From Nitrospira sp. ST-bin4 (GTDB lineage Bacteria > Nitrospirota > Nitrospiria > Nitrospirales > Nitrospiraceae): DNA of 22,450 bases. The notes below the pieces were generated by a model. It worked only from the letters and a program-made list of their open reading frames with translations, did not search any database and was not told where the DNA came from. The number at the start of each line of letters is the position of its first letter. Positions within the stretch are counted from its first letter, which is position 1. Location of the stretch: NCBI GenBank assembly GCA_002083565.1, contig MSXM01000017.1, forward strand, positions 1 through 22,450. Direction: 5' to 3'. Position numbers and translations under genes: made by a program. Below, one piece after another: positions 8,601 to 15,649 of this stretch.

Positions 8601-9933
8601 CGACGCAATGGATTCCATGTTGGCCATGGCCGAAGTCTTGGAGCCCCGCCGGAATATTCGTGTCCTGCGTCGGCGCTCCGTCCGTCACAAGAATCACGAA
8701 GGTCTTGCAACAGGGAACCTGGACCGAACTGGCGGCCCAAGAAGGGGTATGGTTGCTGCCGAAGAAGAATGGATCGCGGCCACAGGCATTGTTTATATAA
8801 CCGGCCGGACAGACTTCCGGGGCAGTAAGAACCGAAATCTCCGCCCCTCCGATCGAACCGGCGCCACTGGCCTGAAATCCCACACCGTTGGAGACTCCCC
8901 CGGAAAAGGCGATAGGGTACACGTAGGAGCCTGGCAAATACGTAGAGTTGATTTGGGCCACATATCTCAACGTCTCATAGAGCGACTCGGACAAGGGCGT
9001 CCAGGTCGAAGGAAACGATTCTTGAACCGCATCGACCATGGCAGCAGTATTGGTATTGAAGGTCTCCACGGCCGCTCCGCCAAAATCGATGGATTGCCGG
9101 GACCCGACCCCCACCAACATCCGCGCTCCGTCTCCCGCCGGTTTGAATTCAAAGAGTCCGAAACGCGCCTGCGGACCGATCTGTTGAATCACTCCGGTCG
9201 GTTCGGTGCTGGAGCTGATCTTCAATTCGTATCTTCTTACGCTATAACCATCTCCGCAGCCCGCATCGAACGAGCTGTCATTCTCGACACAAAAATAAGC
9301 GGTGGAAGTATGGATATATACCGTTGCTGGACCGGCAGCCCTATCGGCTAACGGGATTCGGCCCGTTAAAGCTCCGATTGGAATCGATGCACTCTCCGTA
9401 TTGACTCCCGACGCCTGTGCCCTCACCGTCTTCAGTGCCGGAGTTCCGTTCGCCGGGCAGGTCCCGTCGGCCGCGCGCGCAACAAAACAGTCGCCGCCGA
9501 TCATCGATCGCTTCAGTGCGTCGAATCGTCTGAAGGTCGCCCAGTTCAAGAAATTCCCGTCCCATTCTGTATTAGAACAGGCCGTAGCCAAGGCCACTTT
9601 CGCTGTAGCCGGTTCAAAGCGCGCGTCGGCGCCGCTGTCGTAGGTATAGCAGCGAAGGGAATCAAAGTATCCTGAGTAACTCGTGGTGTTCGTGAAGGGA
9701 AGATCGCCCGCGTCGACGCAGTCCCCGTCGTCAGTGCGATCGCAAGCCAGACCGCTCATGCTGCCTGAGTTATCGAGGACCAGAATGATGTTCGGAGCCA
9801 CTTGATCGGCGACGAAGGGCGGCACGGCGTAGTATTGGTCCATGGTCTGGGCCTGCACCGCAATGGGCGGTGCGAAGCAACTTACCATCGCCAGCATAAC
9901 GGCTCCACGAAGTGCGGTAATACGGCTACTCAT
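5623..9933 (-). CDS. pilY1: PilY1-type pilus tip adhesin/assembly protein
   Basis: PilY1 is a large exported type IV pilus protein of the tip complex that promotes pilus extension and adhesion. The 1436-residue protein begins with a signal peptide ending near AVQAQ. A von Willebrand A-like domain follows, with MIDAS DNSGS at 54-58 and the later VILVTDG strand. The C-terminal half has the PilY1 beta-propeller signature VVYVGANDGMLHAFNGG (from 863). Acidic calcium-loop candidates are DTNGNGLPD (553-561), DLNGDGVAD (703-711) and DQDNDGLVD (749-757). Cysteines are numerous, fitting an oxidised exterior. I chose ATG 9933 because AGGAGG lies 5 nt upstream and the signal peptide starts there. An in-frame ATG at 9987 would add 18 charged residues. 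It ends module A, 58 nt after the small exported protein. Confidence 0.95.
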   Translation of the reverse strand: MSSRITALRGAVMLAMVSCFAPPIAVQAQTMDQYYAVPPFVADQVAPNIILVLDNSGSMSGLACDRTDDGDCVDAGDLPFTNTTSYSGYFDSLRCYTYDSGADARFEPATAKVALATACSNTEWDGNFLNWATFRRFDALKRSMIGGDCFVARAADGTCPANGTPALKTVRAQASGVNTESASIPIGALTGRIPLADRAAGPATVYIHTSTAYFCVENDSSFDAGCGDGYSVRRYELKISSSTEPTGVIQQIGPQARFGLFEFKPAGDGARMLVGVGSRQSIDFGGAAVETFNTNTAAMVDAVQESFPSTWTPLSESLYETLRYVAQINSTYLPGSYVYPIAFSGGVSNGVGFQASGAGSIGGAEISVLTAPEVCPAGYINNACGRDPFFFGSNHTPSWAASSVQVPCCKTFVILVTDGAPTQDTNIPAGLQDFGHGQHGIHCVGADTSSPTPPINGTCNAHQATTAPFLLGEHKTDYANSGNHYLDDIAYWAHTNDLRPCNGAADGTIAVLNVTGHCLPGLQNVTVYTFFAFGNIAARELLMHTAQLGGFEDTNGNGLPDLVSEWDQVINATGAPGTDGIPDNYFESANVDDLQDRLMATITAILRKSASGTSISVLATSATGEGSVYQAYFFTNDVGQGGANVKWIGYTHALFVDAFGNFREDTVQDGVQDYTQDLIVTTRYDNNPLSPTYKKVLVDKFNDLNGDGVADSATPFITSDLKSITPIWEAGKELALTNWSSRNVLTWVDQDNDGLVDAGEEMNFSTANCPQLREYLRYAGDTCAGGSNATNLIEFILGREVPGLRTRMLEVPIGSGSYNVWKLGDPIHSTPTVVGAPRSRYDLQYGDGTYTDFYQQYRTRRQVVYVGANDGMLHAFNGGFYHKGDNPATPGTVEHGWYTKNPTDNSSGANLGAELWSFVPYQLLPQLQWLARTDYSHVYYVDLKPTIAEARIFADDADHPGGWGTILIGGFRLGGSCGSCMAGGGAQPMTVTIGGVPRTFYSAYFVLDITNPEVAPKLLWSFGSSGLGLTTSYPAVARMNPTTDASIDPTNEKWYVIFGSGPNSYSADLPTPPLPATAQTAKLYVVDLKAGPGVGFVNVTRMPIGSWKSFMGHVVAVDKDLDWRTDVAYVGRTAHDGTLPWRGKMYRLKMNCPANPCSPTTWGVPNGPDRTPTEVIDTFFDTPSGTTFEVGPVASAPAVTIDDANLIWVFFGTGRYFANIDKVDNSIQRLYGIKDSVVNGTCTEVGVFDCHNDNLVDATNAVICLICSGATNQVTDPTNPGVTTFNGTGATSMVGLVQSMDGWRVTLPGSVTIGGVVYGAERSVVNPTLIAGTIFFPTFSPTNDFCSSDGQSYLYALFYKTGTASTAPVIGTAVSGLNTNVTTKISLGVGLASAGTMHLGESGTLNFQQSTGAFSQTQTTTPDYGSRFVSWVHQRD

Positions 9934-9991
9934 GGCACCCTCCTCTTTCTCTCTCATCGCTCTCATGGCCTCAGGTCCCTCTTGCAACCGG

Positions 9992-10375
9992 TTACTCAGG
10001 CAGAAACACGATCATCTGGTCGATCTTATCCGTAGTCCCTTTGAGGAGATGGTACTTCACCTCGAGGTCCACCCGGATATCGCGCTCAGACAACGGATCA
10101 TTGTGACGATCCAAGATCACGACCTCAGGCGCAAAGCTGAAGGTCTTATGGTCGATCTGGATGGTTGTTTCATAGACGCCGGTTATCTTCCCGTCTCTGT
10201 ATGAGACAACTGCTGCCGGCGGCGCCTCCTCGGCGAAGGACAGGGGTGGGTTCACCACCGCAATAAGGATCACCGCAAGCACGAAGGCGGCGATGACGGC
10301 AGGAACCTGACAAGCCGATACATTCGCATGCGAATGGCGAAGACCCTCGGTTCGACTTTCAATGTTCCTATTCAT
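9992..10375 (-). CDS. Small exported or membrane-anchored protein between pilX and pilY1
   Basis: I do not recognise this 127-residue protein with confidence. It has a polar N-terminus, a strong hydrophobic segment (about 24-42) and a possible cleavage site after LSFA (48). A compact beta-rich domain of about 70 residues follows, with GKITGVYETTIQIDHKTFS, VVILDRHNDPLS and a closing MIVFLPE. By position and small size it may be a PilY2-like accessory of PilY1, but I see no motif that proves this. I place the start at ATG 10375 because GGAG lies 6 nt upstream. ATGs at 10378 and 10387 and a TTG at 10417 are in-frame alternatives. It lies 51 nt after pilX and 58 nt before pilY1, so it is probably in the same transcript. 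Confidence 0.75.
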   Translation of the reverse strand: MNRNIESRTEGLRHSHANVSACQVPAVIAAFVLAVILIAVVNPPLSFAEEAPPAAVVSYRDGKITGVYETTIQIDHKTFSFAPEVVILDRHNDPLSERDIRVDLEVKYHLLKGTTDKIDQMIVFLPE

Positions 10376-10426
10376 CATGTACTCCATTTGTCGTGACGCT
10401 CCCTGGCCGACCTTCAAGGAGAAACG

Positions 10427-11035
10427 CTAGATCCCGGTTCGCTTCGTACAGCCTTCTCCCGTCTTCTGCAAGCAATCGAAGACGACGACGACCCGGCTCG
10501 TCGCCCCCGTCGTGGCGTTGGCCGCCGTACAGTCCACCCGATAGAAGGAATTGATAGAGAGTCCCTCTGTATCACCCAGATTGTCACCGGCCTTTTGTTT
10601 TGAATACAGGAAGTCAATGTCTCCATTGATCACGTAGTTATTGACATTCATGGTGAGATTCGGCGCGTTGCCGGCTCCCACTGCCACATCGGTGCTATTT
10701 CGATGCGTCATTGCACCGCTGATTTCCTGACCAAGAAACGCCGCGTTCAGCGCTGGAACCGGTCCCAGCGGGGCGACAACACCTGGCAGGGTGCGGTCCT
10801 CTATTCCCACGTTGATGATGCGTACTGCAGTGCCTACACAAGACTCCGCTGCATGGGTCCCCTCTTCGACCATTCGCACCGCACCAGCCATCGAGTTTTC
10901 CAGCCCGGTCATGGTGAGGGCGGCCACCCCCAACACACCGGTCATGAGCGTGAGGATCATCACGGTCATGAACGCGATCCCCCGCTCGTCAGCAGCGACC
11001 TTGAGCATACGTGAAGCTGTTCTCTGATCTGTCAT
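10427..11035 (-). CDS. pilX: PilX-like minor pilin (module A)
   Basis: A 202-residue protein with an 18-residue leader ending ADERG, then IAFMTVMILTLMTGVLGVAA as the hydrophobic helix. Next comes MTGLENSMAG and an EGTHAAESCVGTA segment, the arrangement of PilX N-terminal domains. Position +5 is Thr rather than Glu, as PilX/GspK-type pilins commonly lack Glu5. The C-terminal domain is polar with a Cys pair (VDCTAAN, VFDCLQKTGEGC). The ATG follows AAAGG about 9 nt upstream, and only 5 nt separate it from the pilW stop. Predicted to be processed by PilD and to join the minor-pilin initiation complex that carries PilY1. Confidence 0.85.
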   Translation of the reverse strand: MTDQRTASRMLKVAADERGIAFMTVMILTLMTGVLGVAALTMTGLENSMAGAVRMVEEGTHAAESCVGTAVRIINVGIEDRTLPGVVAPLGPVPALNAAFLGQEISGAMTHRNSTDVAVGAGNAPNLTMNVNNYVINGDIDFLYSKQKAGDNLGDTEGLSINSFYRVDCTAANATTGATSRVVVVFDCLQKTGEGCTKRTGI

Positions 11036-11040
11036 GATGT

Positions 11041-12294
11041 TTACCTTTGGTTTCTCAGTTCGACGGTCCTGGTGAGGATCCGTCTCCTGAATTGCTGATA
11101 GGCCTGCAGCTGCGCGGGCGTCGTATTATCACCGAGTGCAAATACTCCGGTTGCATGGTTGTGGTCACTGACGATAGGAACCGGTCCCCCATGCACCATC
11201 ACCTGATTGCCTTCGCCCATCCCCTGCTCAGTCCTCGTTTCTCGGGCCACGATACTGATCTGCACCATCCTGATGGTTTTCGGTTGCATGTTTGTGCCGT
11301 ATGGAGCGGCGTTCCCAAACCAATTTCTATCCGTAATGAAATCGGCTTGATCGAAGCTGTTCGATAGATTGAGGTCGTCAACCTGTCCATCCGGAGTGCC
11401 CGCATTGACCCGTGGATCACAGCCGTCGCAGGCATAGGCCAGCTGAAGGTCCTCTACTCCATCCATGATCGGAATACAGGCATTCCCCGCTGCGTTGCAC
11501 CTGGGTGGTGTATTCGGTGCCCCCACAACCCCCACGCCACGGACTAAGCAAGGCGCATTGCCCTGACAGAGATTGAGGGCATCCGGCGGCGGAATAACTT
11601 CGTATGTGATGCACTGCACCAGATACACTTGCGCGCCGTTGCCGAACTGAGCCTGTCCTGATATCGGAGGATTCACGTTAATCTGCACAGGAGTCGTGCC
11701 GGTAATTCTCGAACCAGCGGCACCATTAATAGACACGGCCATACCTACGAGAGCCGCGGCGCCGCCCGGGATGGCATTTCCCATGGCCGTCGTGGCATTG
11801 GCAGGCAGTGGGATCGCTGCGATAGAAACAGTCGCCCCGCCGATCACAGCCGGTCCTCCTGCTGTAGCCACCTGCCACAGCGCTCCAGCCGCGGTAATTG
11901 AGTTGGTCATGGGTACGACTAAGGAAATACTGTCCGGCCCGAAATCTGCTCCCAAAGCGTTATTATCCCCAGGGACGATGGCAGCCGGCGCTCCATTCAT
12001 CTGACAGTTCCCGACCGCTCCTAGCGTCGCCGCCGCAGGGAGCGGGGGGACTCCCACCAGGCCCTGCATCCCGAATCCCGCCAGCTTGATATCGGCTGCG
12101 ATCATGTCCAATGCGTTTCTTGCCGTGGCTTGCGTGTTGCCTACCTGGCTGCTCGCCTGGGTCGTCTTCTGGCTTACTGTCAACGCGCCGATACCAGCCG
12201 CGATGATCGCGGTCGACATGGCGGCTGCAATCATGACCTCGGCGAGCGTGAATCCCTGCTCCCTGTCACGCTGAACATATTGTGACTTGATCAT
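11041..12294 (-). CDS. pilW: PilW-like minor pilin (module A)
   Basis: Predicted pre-pilin with a class III leader. Leader Met1-Gly14 is followed by FTLAEVMIAAAMSTAIIAAG, with cleavage after Gly14 and Glu at +5 of the mature protein. The 417-residue length fits large PilW proteins. The mature part opens with a Gln/Thr-rich helix (ATARNALDMIAADIKLAGFGMQG matches the family pattern). It then becomes Ala/Gly/Pro-rich, with cysteines and an acidic TPDGQVDDLNL segment near the C-terminus. I chose ATG 12294 because GGGGGAG precedes it closely and gives a normal leader length. ATG 12348 overlaps the pilV stop as ATGA and would give a 32-residue leader; translational coupling makes it a real alternative. 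Confidence 0.87.
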   Translation of the reverse strand: MIKSQYVQRDREQGFTLAEVMIAAAMSTAIIAAGIGALTVSQKTTQASSQVGNTQATARNALDMIAADIKLAGFGMQGLVGVPPLPAAATLGAVGNCQMNGAPAAIVPGDNNALGADFGPDSISLVVPMTNSITAAGALWQVATAGGPAVIGGATVSIAAIPLPANATTAMGNAIPGGAAALVGMAVSINGAAGSRITGTTPVQINVNPPISGQAQFGNGAQVYLVQCITYEVIPPPDALNLCQGNAPCLVRGVGVVGAPNTPPRCNAAGNACIPIMDGVEDLQLAYACDGCDPRVNAGTPDGQVDDLNLSNSFDQADFITDRNWFGNAAPYGTNMQPKTIRMVQISIVARETRTEQGMGEGNQVMVHGGPVPIVSDHNHATGVFALGDNTTPAQLQAYQQFRRRILTRTVELRNQR

Positions 12295-12344
12295 GGACTC
12301 CCCCATCGATCGGCTGATCATTATTTCCATACTCTTCTTCACGT

Positions 12345-12872
12345 TCATTCCGGAACGATCTGAGTTTGAAACGCGATGGTTCGTAGCCGCTGCGTTGGGC
12401 TGCGATCGTTCCATTGAAGCTGCACAGTGACTTGAACGGTTCTGGACTGATTGGGAATCGGCAGAACCGGCGGGCCAACCTGGACAACGCCCTGCACGTT
12501 AGCCAGATTTGTGGCAAGCACCAGGGCTCTCCACTGGGTGCAATCGCCTTGAACGGCTCGCGTTGCCATAATTGGCAGCAAGTCTGCCTTAAAGGGCGCT
12601 GGCGGGGGCGGTGCAGGAATTCCTCCAGCTAAGCAATTGCCGGGACCAACCGTCTGAAGATTATTGTAGGCCCAGGCGTACCGGCGGTTGTTTTGGATCC
12701 GTTCCATCATGTCGGACGCGACATTGGTCACAATTGACAGGTCATTGGCGTCCACATTTTTGGTGAAAGACATGCCCTGCATCGCTGCCATTCCCATCAC
12801 CCCCAAGCCGAGAATCGTCGCCGATACCATCATTTCTACAAGAGTAAAACCTCTTTCACTTCGCTTCTTCAT
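12345..12872 (-). CDS. pilV: PilV-like minor pilin (module A)
   Basis: A 175-residue pre-pilin with leader MKKRSERG, then FTLVEMMVSATILGLGVMGM, with Gly8 at -1, Phe at +1 and Glu at +5. The following MQGMSFTKNVDANDLSIVTN and DMMERIQNNRRYAW are typical of PilV proteins. The globular part is short and Pro-rich in the middle (GIPAPPPPAPF) and carries one Cys pair (NCLAGG, GDCTQWR) that may form the usual pilin disulphide. ATG 12872 is chosen because GGAG lies 7 nt upstream and the leader begins there; a longer frame reaches 12968 without a leader-like start. It follows the FimT-like gene by 50 nt. Confidence 0.88.
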   Translation of the reverse strand: MKKRSERGFTLVEMMVSATILGLGVMGMAAMQGMSFTKNVDANDLSIVTNVASDMMERIQNNRRYAWAYNNLQTVGPGNCLAGGIPAPPPPAPFKADLLPIMATRAVQGDCTQWRALVLATNLANVQGVVQVGPPVLPIPNQSRTVQVTVQLQWNDRSPTQRLRTIAFQTQIVPE

Positions 12873-12922
12873 GTTGCTGCTCCGTTTAAGGCTCCACATA
12901 AATAATCGATCTGGCCATTCGG

Positions 12923-13432
12923 TTAAGTGGCATTGCGCACGCAGGGGGTAATTTGCTGCTTGCACCATGTCACCTTTCCAGAGGGAGCAAGAGAGATCGT
13001 ATAAATCAAGTTCGGAAGACGGACGCTCTGCAGCTGAATCGTCTGAGTTGCCAGGGGCAGCGTACTCAGACCTCGCGGGGTAAAGCCGATTGGAGTGGCC
13101 GGCAAGGGAAGGACAAAGTTGACACTGAGCGGCAACTTTTCCAAGCCCAGCGGAGGCGTGAATGTCACTTGGCTTTCAGCGCCTAGAACATTAGCAGGCG
13201 TCGCCACAATCATGGCATTGCGACTGATGGCCGCCGAGCGCGCAAAGAGTATGCGGTTATAGAGGTTGCTTGTCGCTTGATTGAGCTCGTAGCGGGCATA
13301 CATCGCGGTGAAATTCGGGGCCGCAATTCCTGCTGCAATCCCTATAATGACAGTAACAATCATGATCTCGATCAGCGTAAACCCGCGCTGATTCGTGTCA
13401 GATCGTCTGGCTGTTCGTCGTTGATACAACAT
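12923..13432 (-). CDS. fimT: FimT/GspH-like minor pilin (module A)
   Basis: A 169-residue pre-pilin with a 17-residue leader (to NQRG) and FTLIEIMIVTVIIGIAAGIA as the hydrophobic helix; Glu is at +5. The next segment (PNFTAMYARYELNQATSNLY, then LFARSAAISRNAMI) matches the FimT/GspH pattern of a pilin that packs at the minor-pilin complex. Two cysteines close the protein (WCKQQITPC). The ATG at 13432 has GGAG with 5 nt spacing. It is the first gene of module A and is preceded by a 360-nt gap with no clear sigma-70 promoter. FimU is an equally valid family name. Confidence 0.85.
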   Translation of the reverse strand: MLYQRRTARRSDTNQRGFTLIEIMIVTVIIGIAAGIAAPNFTAMYARYELNQATSNLYNRILFARSAAISRNAMIVATPANVLGAESQVTFTPPLGLEKLPLSVNFVLPLPATPIGFTPRGLSTLPLATQTIQLQSVRLPNLIYTISLAPSGKVTWCKQQITPCVRNAT

Positions 13433-13792
13433 GGCGACTCCTGATCGAGCAAGGGGCATGCCGCTAGACGTAGGGCAAGAACACAACTTAACCCTTTGTA
13501 TTTACTTCGATACTTAATTGCAGCGGGAGAGGGACGCGCCACTTTTCGTGCAACCCGACGACAAATTTCGGCGCAAGGAGGACGGGACGATTTTGGCCCC
13601 ACACTCTAAGAACAGGGAAAGCACAAGCCGATTTGGCCTACTTTTCCCGTACTGATCGAGAGCCTACTGTGGCGTCCCCAGATGGCAGGACCTCGTGGCA
13701 CGTAGGGATTTATCAGGCTCTCGTGAAGACTATCGGTTGACTGCGGTTATTGCTGGAGGGCTTTTGAAGAATAATTGCGCACAATTTTACCT
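13433..13792. other. 360-nt intergenic region upstream of module A
   Basis: No gene is seen here. Two structures stand out. One is a 9-bp inverted repeat (CGAGAGCCT at 13657-13665 with AGGCTCTCG at 13715-13723) around a 49-nt GC-rich interior. The other is an imperfect direct repeat (CGATTTTGGCC at 13588-13598 and CGATTTGGCC at 13629-13638), 41 bp from start to start. No T-tract follows the inverted repeat on the minus strand, so it does not look like an intrinsic terminator after pilB. The best -10/-35 pairs I could find for the fimT gene are weak. The region probably carries the control elements of module A. Confidence 0.5.
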
Positions 13793-15637
13793 TCACTTGA
13801 TTGCCACTGCCCGAACCTGCCGGTAGGTTGTTATACCCTTGAGGACCTTCCGAATTCCGTCCTGCACCAACGTCATCATACCCTCTTGCATGGCTTGTCG
13901 AAGCATGGTTGCCGTCTTGGATCGAGACTGCACCAACCTCTTGAATTCGTCCGAGGCAAGCAACAGCTCGTGGATCGCCACCCGCCCCTTGAATCCGGTG
14001 CGATTGCACAAGTCACAACCCCGCCCCCGGTAGAGCTGGAGGTCGGAACAGACAATCCCGAGTTTCGCCCATTCCTCCGTCCCATACCCGCAAACAAGCT
14101 CATCATATTCCTGCTGTGACGGCTGATAGGATTCTTTGCAGGCGTTGCATATTGTTTTGCACAACCGTTGAGCCAATATCCCAAGCATGGAGTCGGCAAA
14201 GTTGAACGAATCGCATCCCATGTCCAGTAACCGCGTAACCGTTTCTACGGCACTATTCGTGTGCAGCGTACTCAGCACCAGGTGGCCCGTGAGAGACGCC
14301 TCGATCGCGATATCCGCTGTTTCTTTGTCGCGCATCTCTCCAATCATGATGACATCGGGGTCAGCCCGAAGAAATGCCCTCATGGCAGCGGCAAAGGTCA
14401 AGCCGATCCTGGGATGTACCTGGACCTGCCGCAGCCCTTCCTGCGTGATTTCGACCGGATCTTCTGCCGTCCAGATTTTTCGTTCATCCGTGTTGATGTG
14501 TTTCAGCACCGCATGCAGCGTGGTCGTTTTGCCCGATCCGGTCGGTCCTACACAGAGAATAATTCCATGCGGCCGCTCGGACAGCTCCTTCACGGCGCGC
14601 AACACGCCGGGGGAAAACTCCATGCCCTCCAGCGGCATCGTTTCCTTCATGGACAGAAGCCGCAGCACAACATCTTCGGTATTTCCCGACGTCGGCAACG
14701 TCACTACCCGTAACTCGATGTCGTGATTGCGGGTCACATTGAAACGAATTTTCCCGTCCTGAGGCTTTCGACTTTCAGCGATATCAAGATTCGCCATGAT
14801 CTTGATCCTCGACACGACGGCTCGCCGGTAGGCCGATGGAATTCGCATGGAGGTGAAACAGGTCCCGTCAACCCGGAACCGCACAGACACGTCCTTCCGA
14901 TCGGCATACGGCTCCACATGAATATCCGAGGCGCCCAGACGGTGCGCCTCGGATATGACTTGATTGACCAGCCGAATGATAACGGAATCGTTTTCGTAGC
15001 CATTGGCACTCTCCGACTGGCTTGCCGTTTCAGACCCTGCCTCGATGGCCAACTCTCCAAGAGTGTCGGCAAGCGATCCTGTGCGAGGCCGGCTTGTCGC
15101 GGCAGAGAGCAGGCATTCGATATCACGCCTGAGCCCGACGGAAAAGGTGATGGTCGTTCCTGGAAACGCTCGTTGAATGTCGAGAACCCGCTCATAATCT
15201 TGCGGATCGTTCGCAACGATGTGCATAACCACGCCGTGACGCTGCAACGGAATCCAGGCATGCTCTTTCAGATAGTCGAGGCTGAGATTCTTCATCAGGC
15301 CAGCTTCAACGATCGTGTGTTCATCAAGGGACAGGAACGGACAGTGATAATACCGGCTGAGTGCGGCCCCAAGTTCTTCCTCTGACAGGTGGTAGCGGGT
15401 GAGCAGCAGCGCTTCCAGCTCAATCTCCTGGCTCACGACTGCTTCGATAGCGTCGTCTAGCGTTGCCTGGCTGATGAGGGTGCGATAGACGACATAGTCT
15501 CGGATGCTGCGAGTCCATGTGCGTTTGAACTGGGGCGACTGACACGCTTTCTTCGGGAGAGCCATCGCAACGATGTGCGATGGCCTGTCCTGTGAGATTG
15601 CCGGCTCAATCATGATGTGGTTCTCTTTCAATGACAT
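13793..15637 (-). CDS. pilB: PilB/GspE-type pilus assembly ATPase
   Basis: A cytoplasmic hexameric ATPase that drives pilin polymerisation. In 614 residues the N-terminal MshEN/GspE-N-like part (about 45-180) precedes the motor. Motor motifs are ASDIHVEPY (Asp box region, 236-244), Walker A GPTGSGKTTT (364-373), AEDPVE, Walker B DPDVIMIGEMRD (426-437), the His box STLHTN, and the zinc tetracysteine Cys497, Cys500, Cys541 and Cys544. That is the full set expected of extension ATPases; PilT-type retraction ATPases lack the zinc site. The usual RQDPD reads RADPD. The start is ATG 15637; ATG 15613 is possible and neither has a strong ribosome binding site. It follows the large PilX-like gene by 12 nt. 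No PilC platform gene is adjacent. Confidence 0.93.
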   Translation of the reverse strand: MSLKENHIMIEPAISQDRPSHIVAMALPKKACQSPQFKRTWTRSIRDYVVYRTLISQATLDDAIEAVVSQEIELEALLLTRYHLSEEELGAALSRYYHCPFLSLDEHTIVEAGLMKNLSLDYLKEHAWIPLQRHGVVMHIVANDPQDYERVLDIQRAFPGTTITFSVGLRRDIECLLSAATSRPRTGSLADTLGELAIEAGSETASQSESANGYENDSVIIRLVNQVISEAHRLGASDIHVEPYADRKDVSVRFRVDGTCFTSMRIPSAYRRAVVSRIKIMANLDIAESRKPQDGKIRFNVTRNHDIELRVVTLPTSGNTEDVVLRLLSMKETMPLEGMEFSPGVLRAVKELSERPHGIILCVGPTGSGKTTTLHAVLKHINTDERKIWTAEDPVEITQEGLRQVQVHPRIGLTFAAAMRAFLRADPDVIMIGEMRDKETADIAIEASLTGHLVLSTLHTNSAVETVTRLLDMGCDSFNFADSMLGILAQRLCKTICNACKESYQPSQQEYDELVCGYGTEEWAKLGIVCSDLQLYRGRGCDLCNRTGFKGRVAIHELLLASDEFKRLVQSRSKTATMLRQAMQEGMMTLVQDGIRKVLKGITTYRQVRAVAIK

Positions 15638-15649
15638 TGTGCGGTGTTC

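Noticed and set aside
8149..9351. Plus-strand open frame of 400 codons
   Set aside because: Antisense to pilY1. The Arg/Ile/Gly-rich composition is that of a complementary-strand shadow, and no ribosome binding site or motif was seen.
9934..9987. Longer pilY1 start at 9987
   Set aside because: The added 18 residues are charged and precede the signal peptide; ATG 9933 has a near-perfect ribosome binding site.
13657..13723. Possible c-di-GMP (GEMM) riboswitch before the module A pilins
   Set aside because: A GGGGACGCC stretch within a stem recalled the class I aptamer, but the conserved GCAAA-type loop and tetraloop-receptor elements are not present in order.
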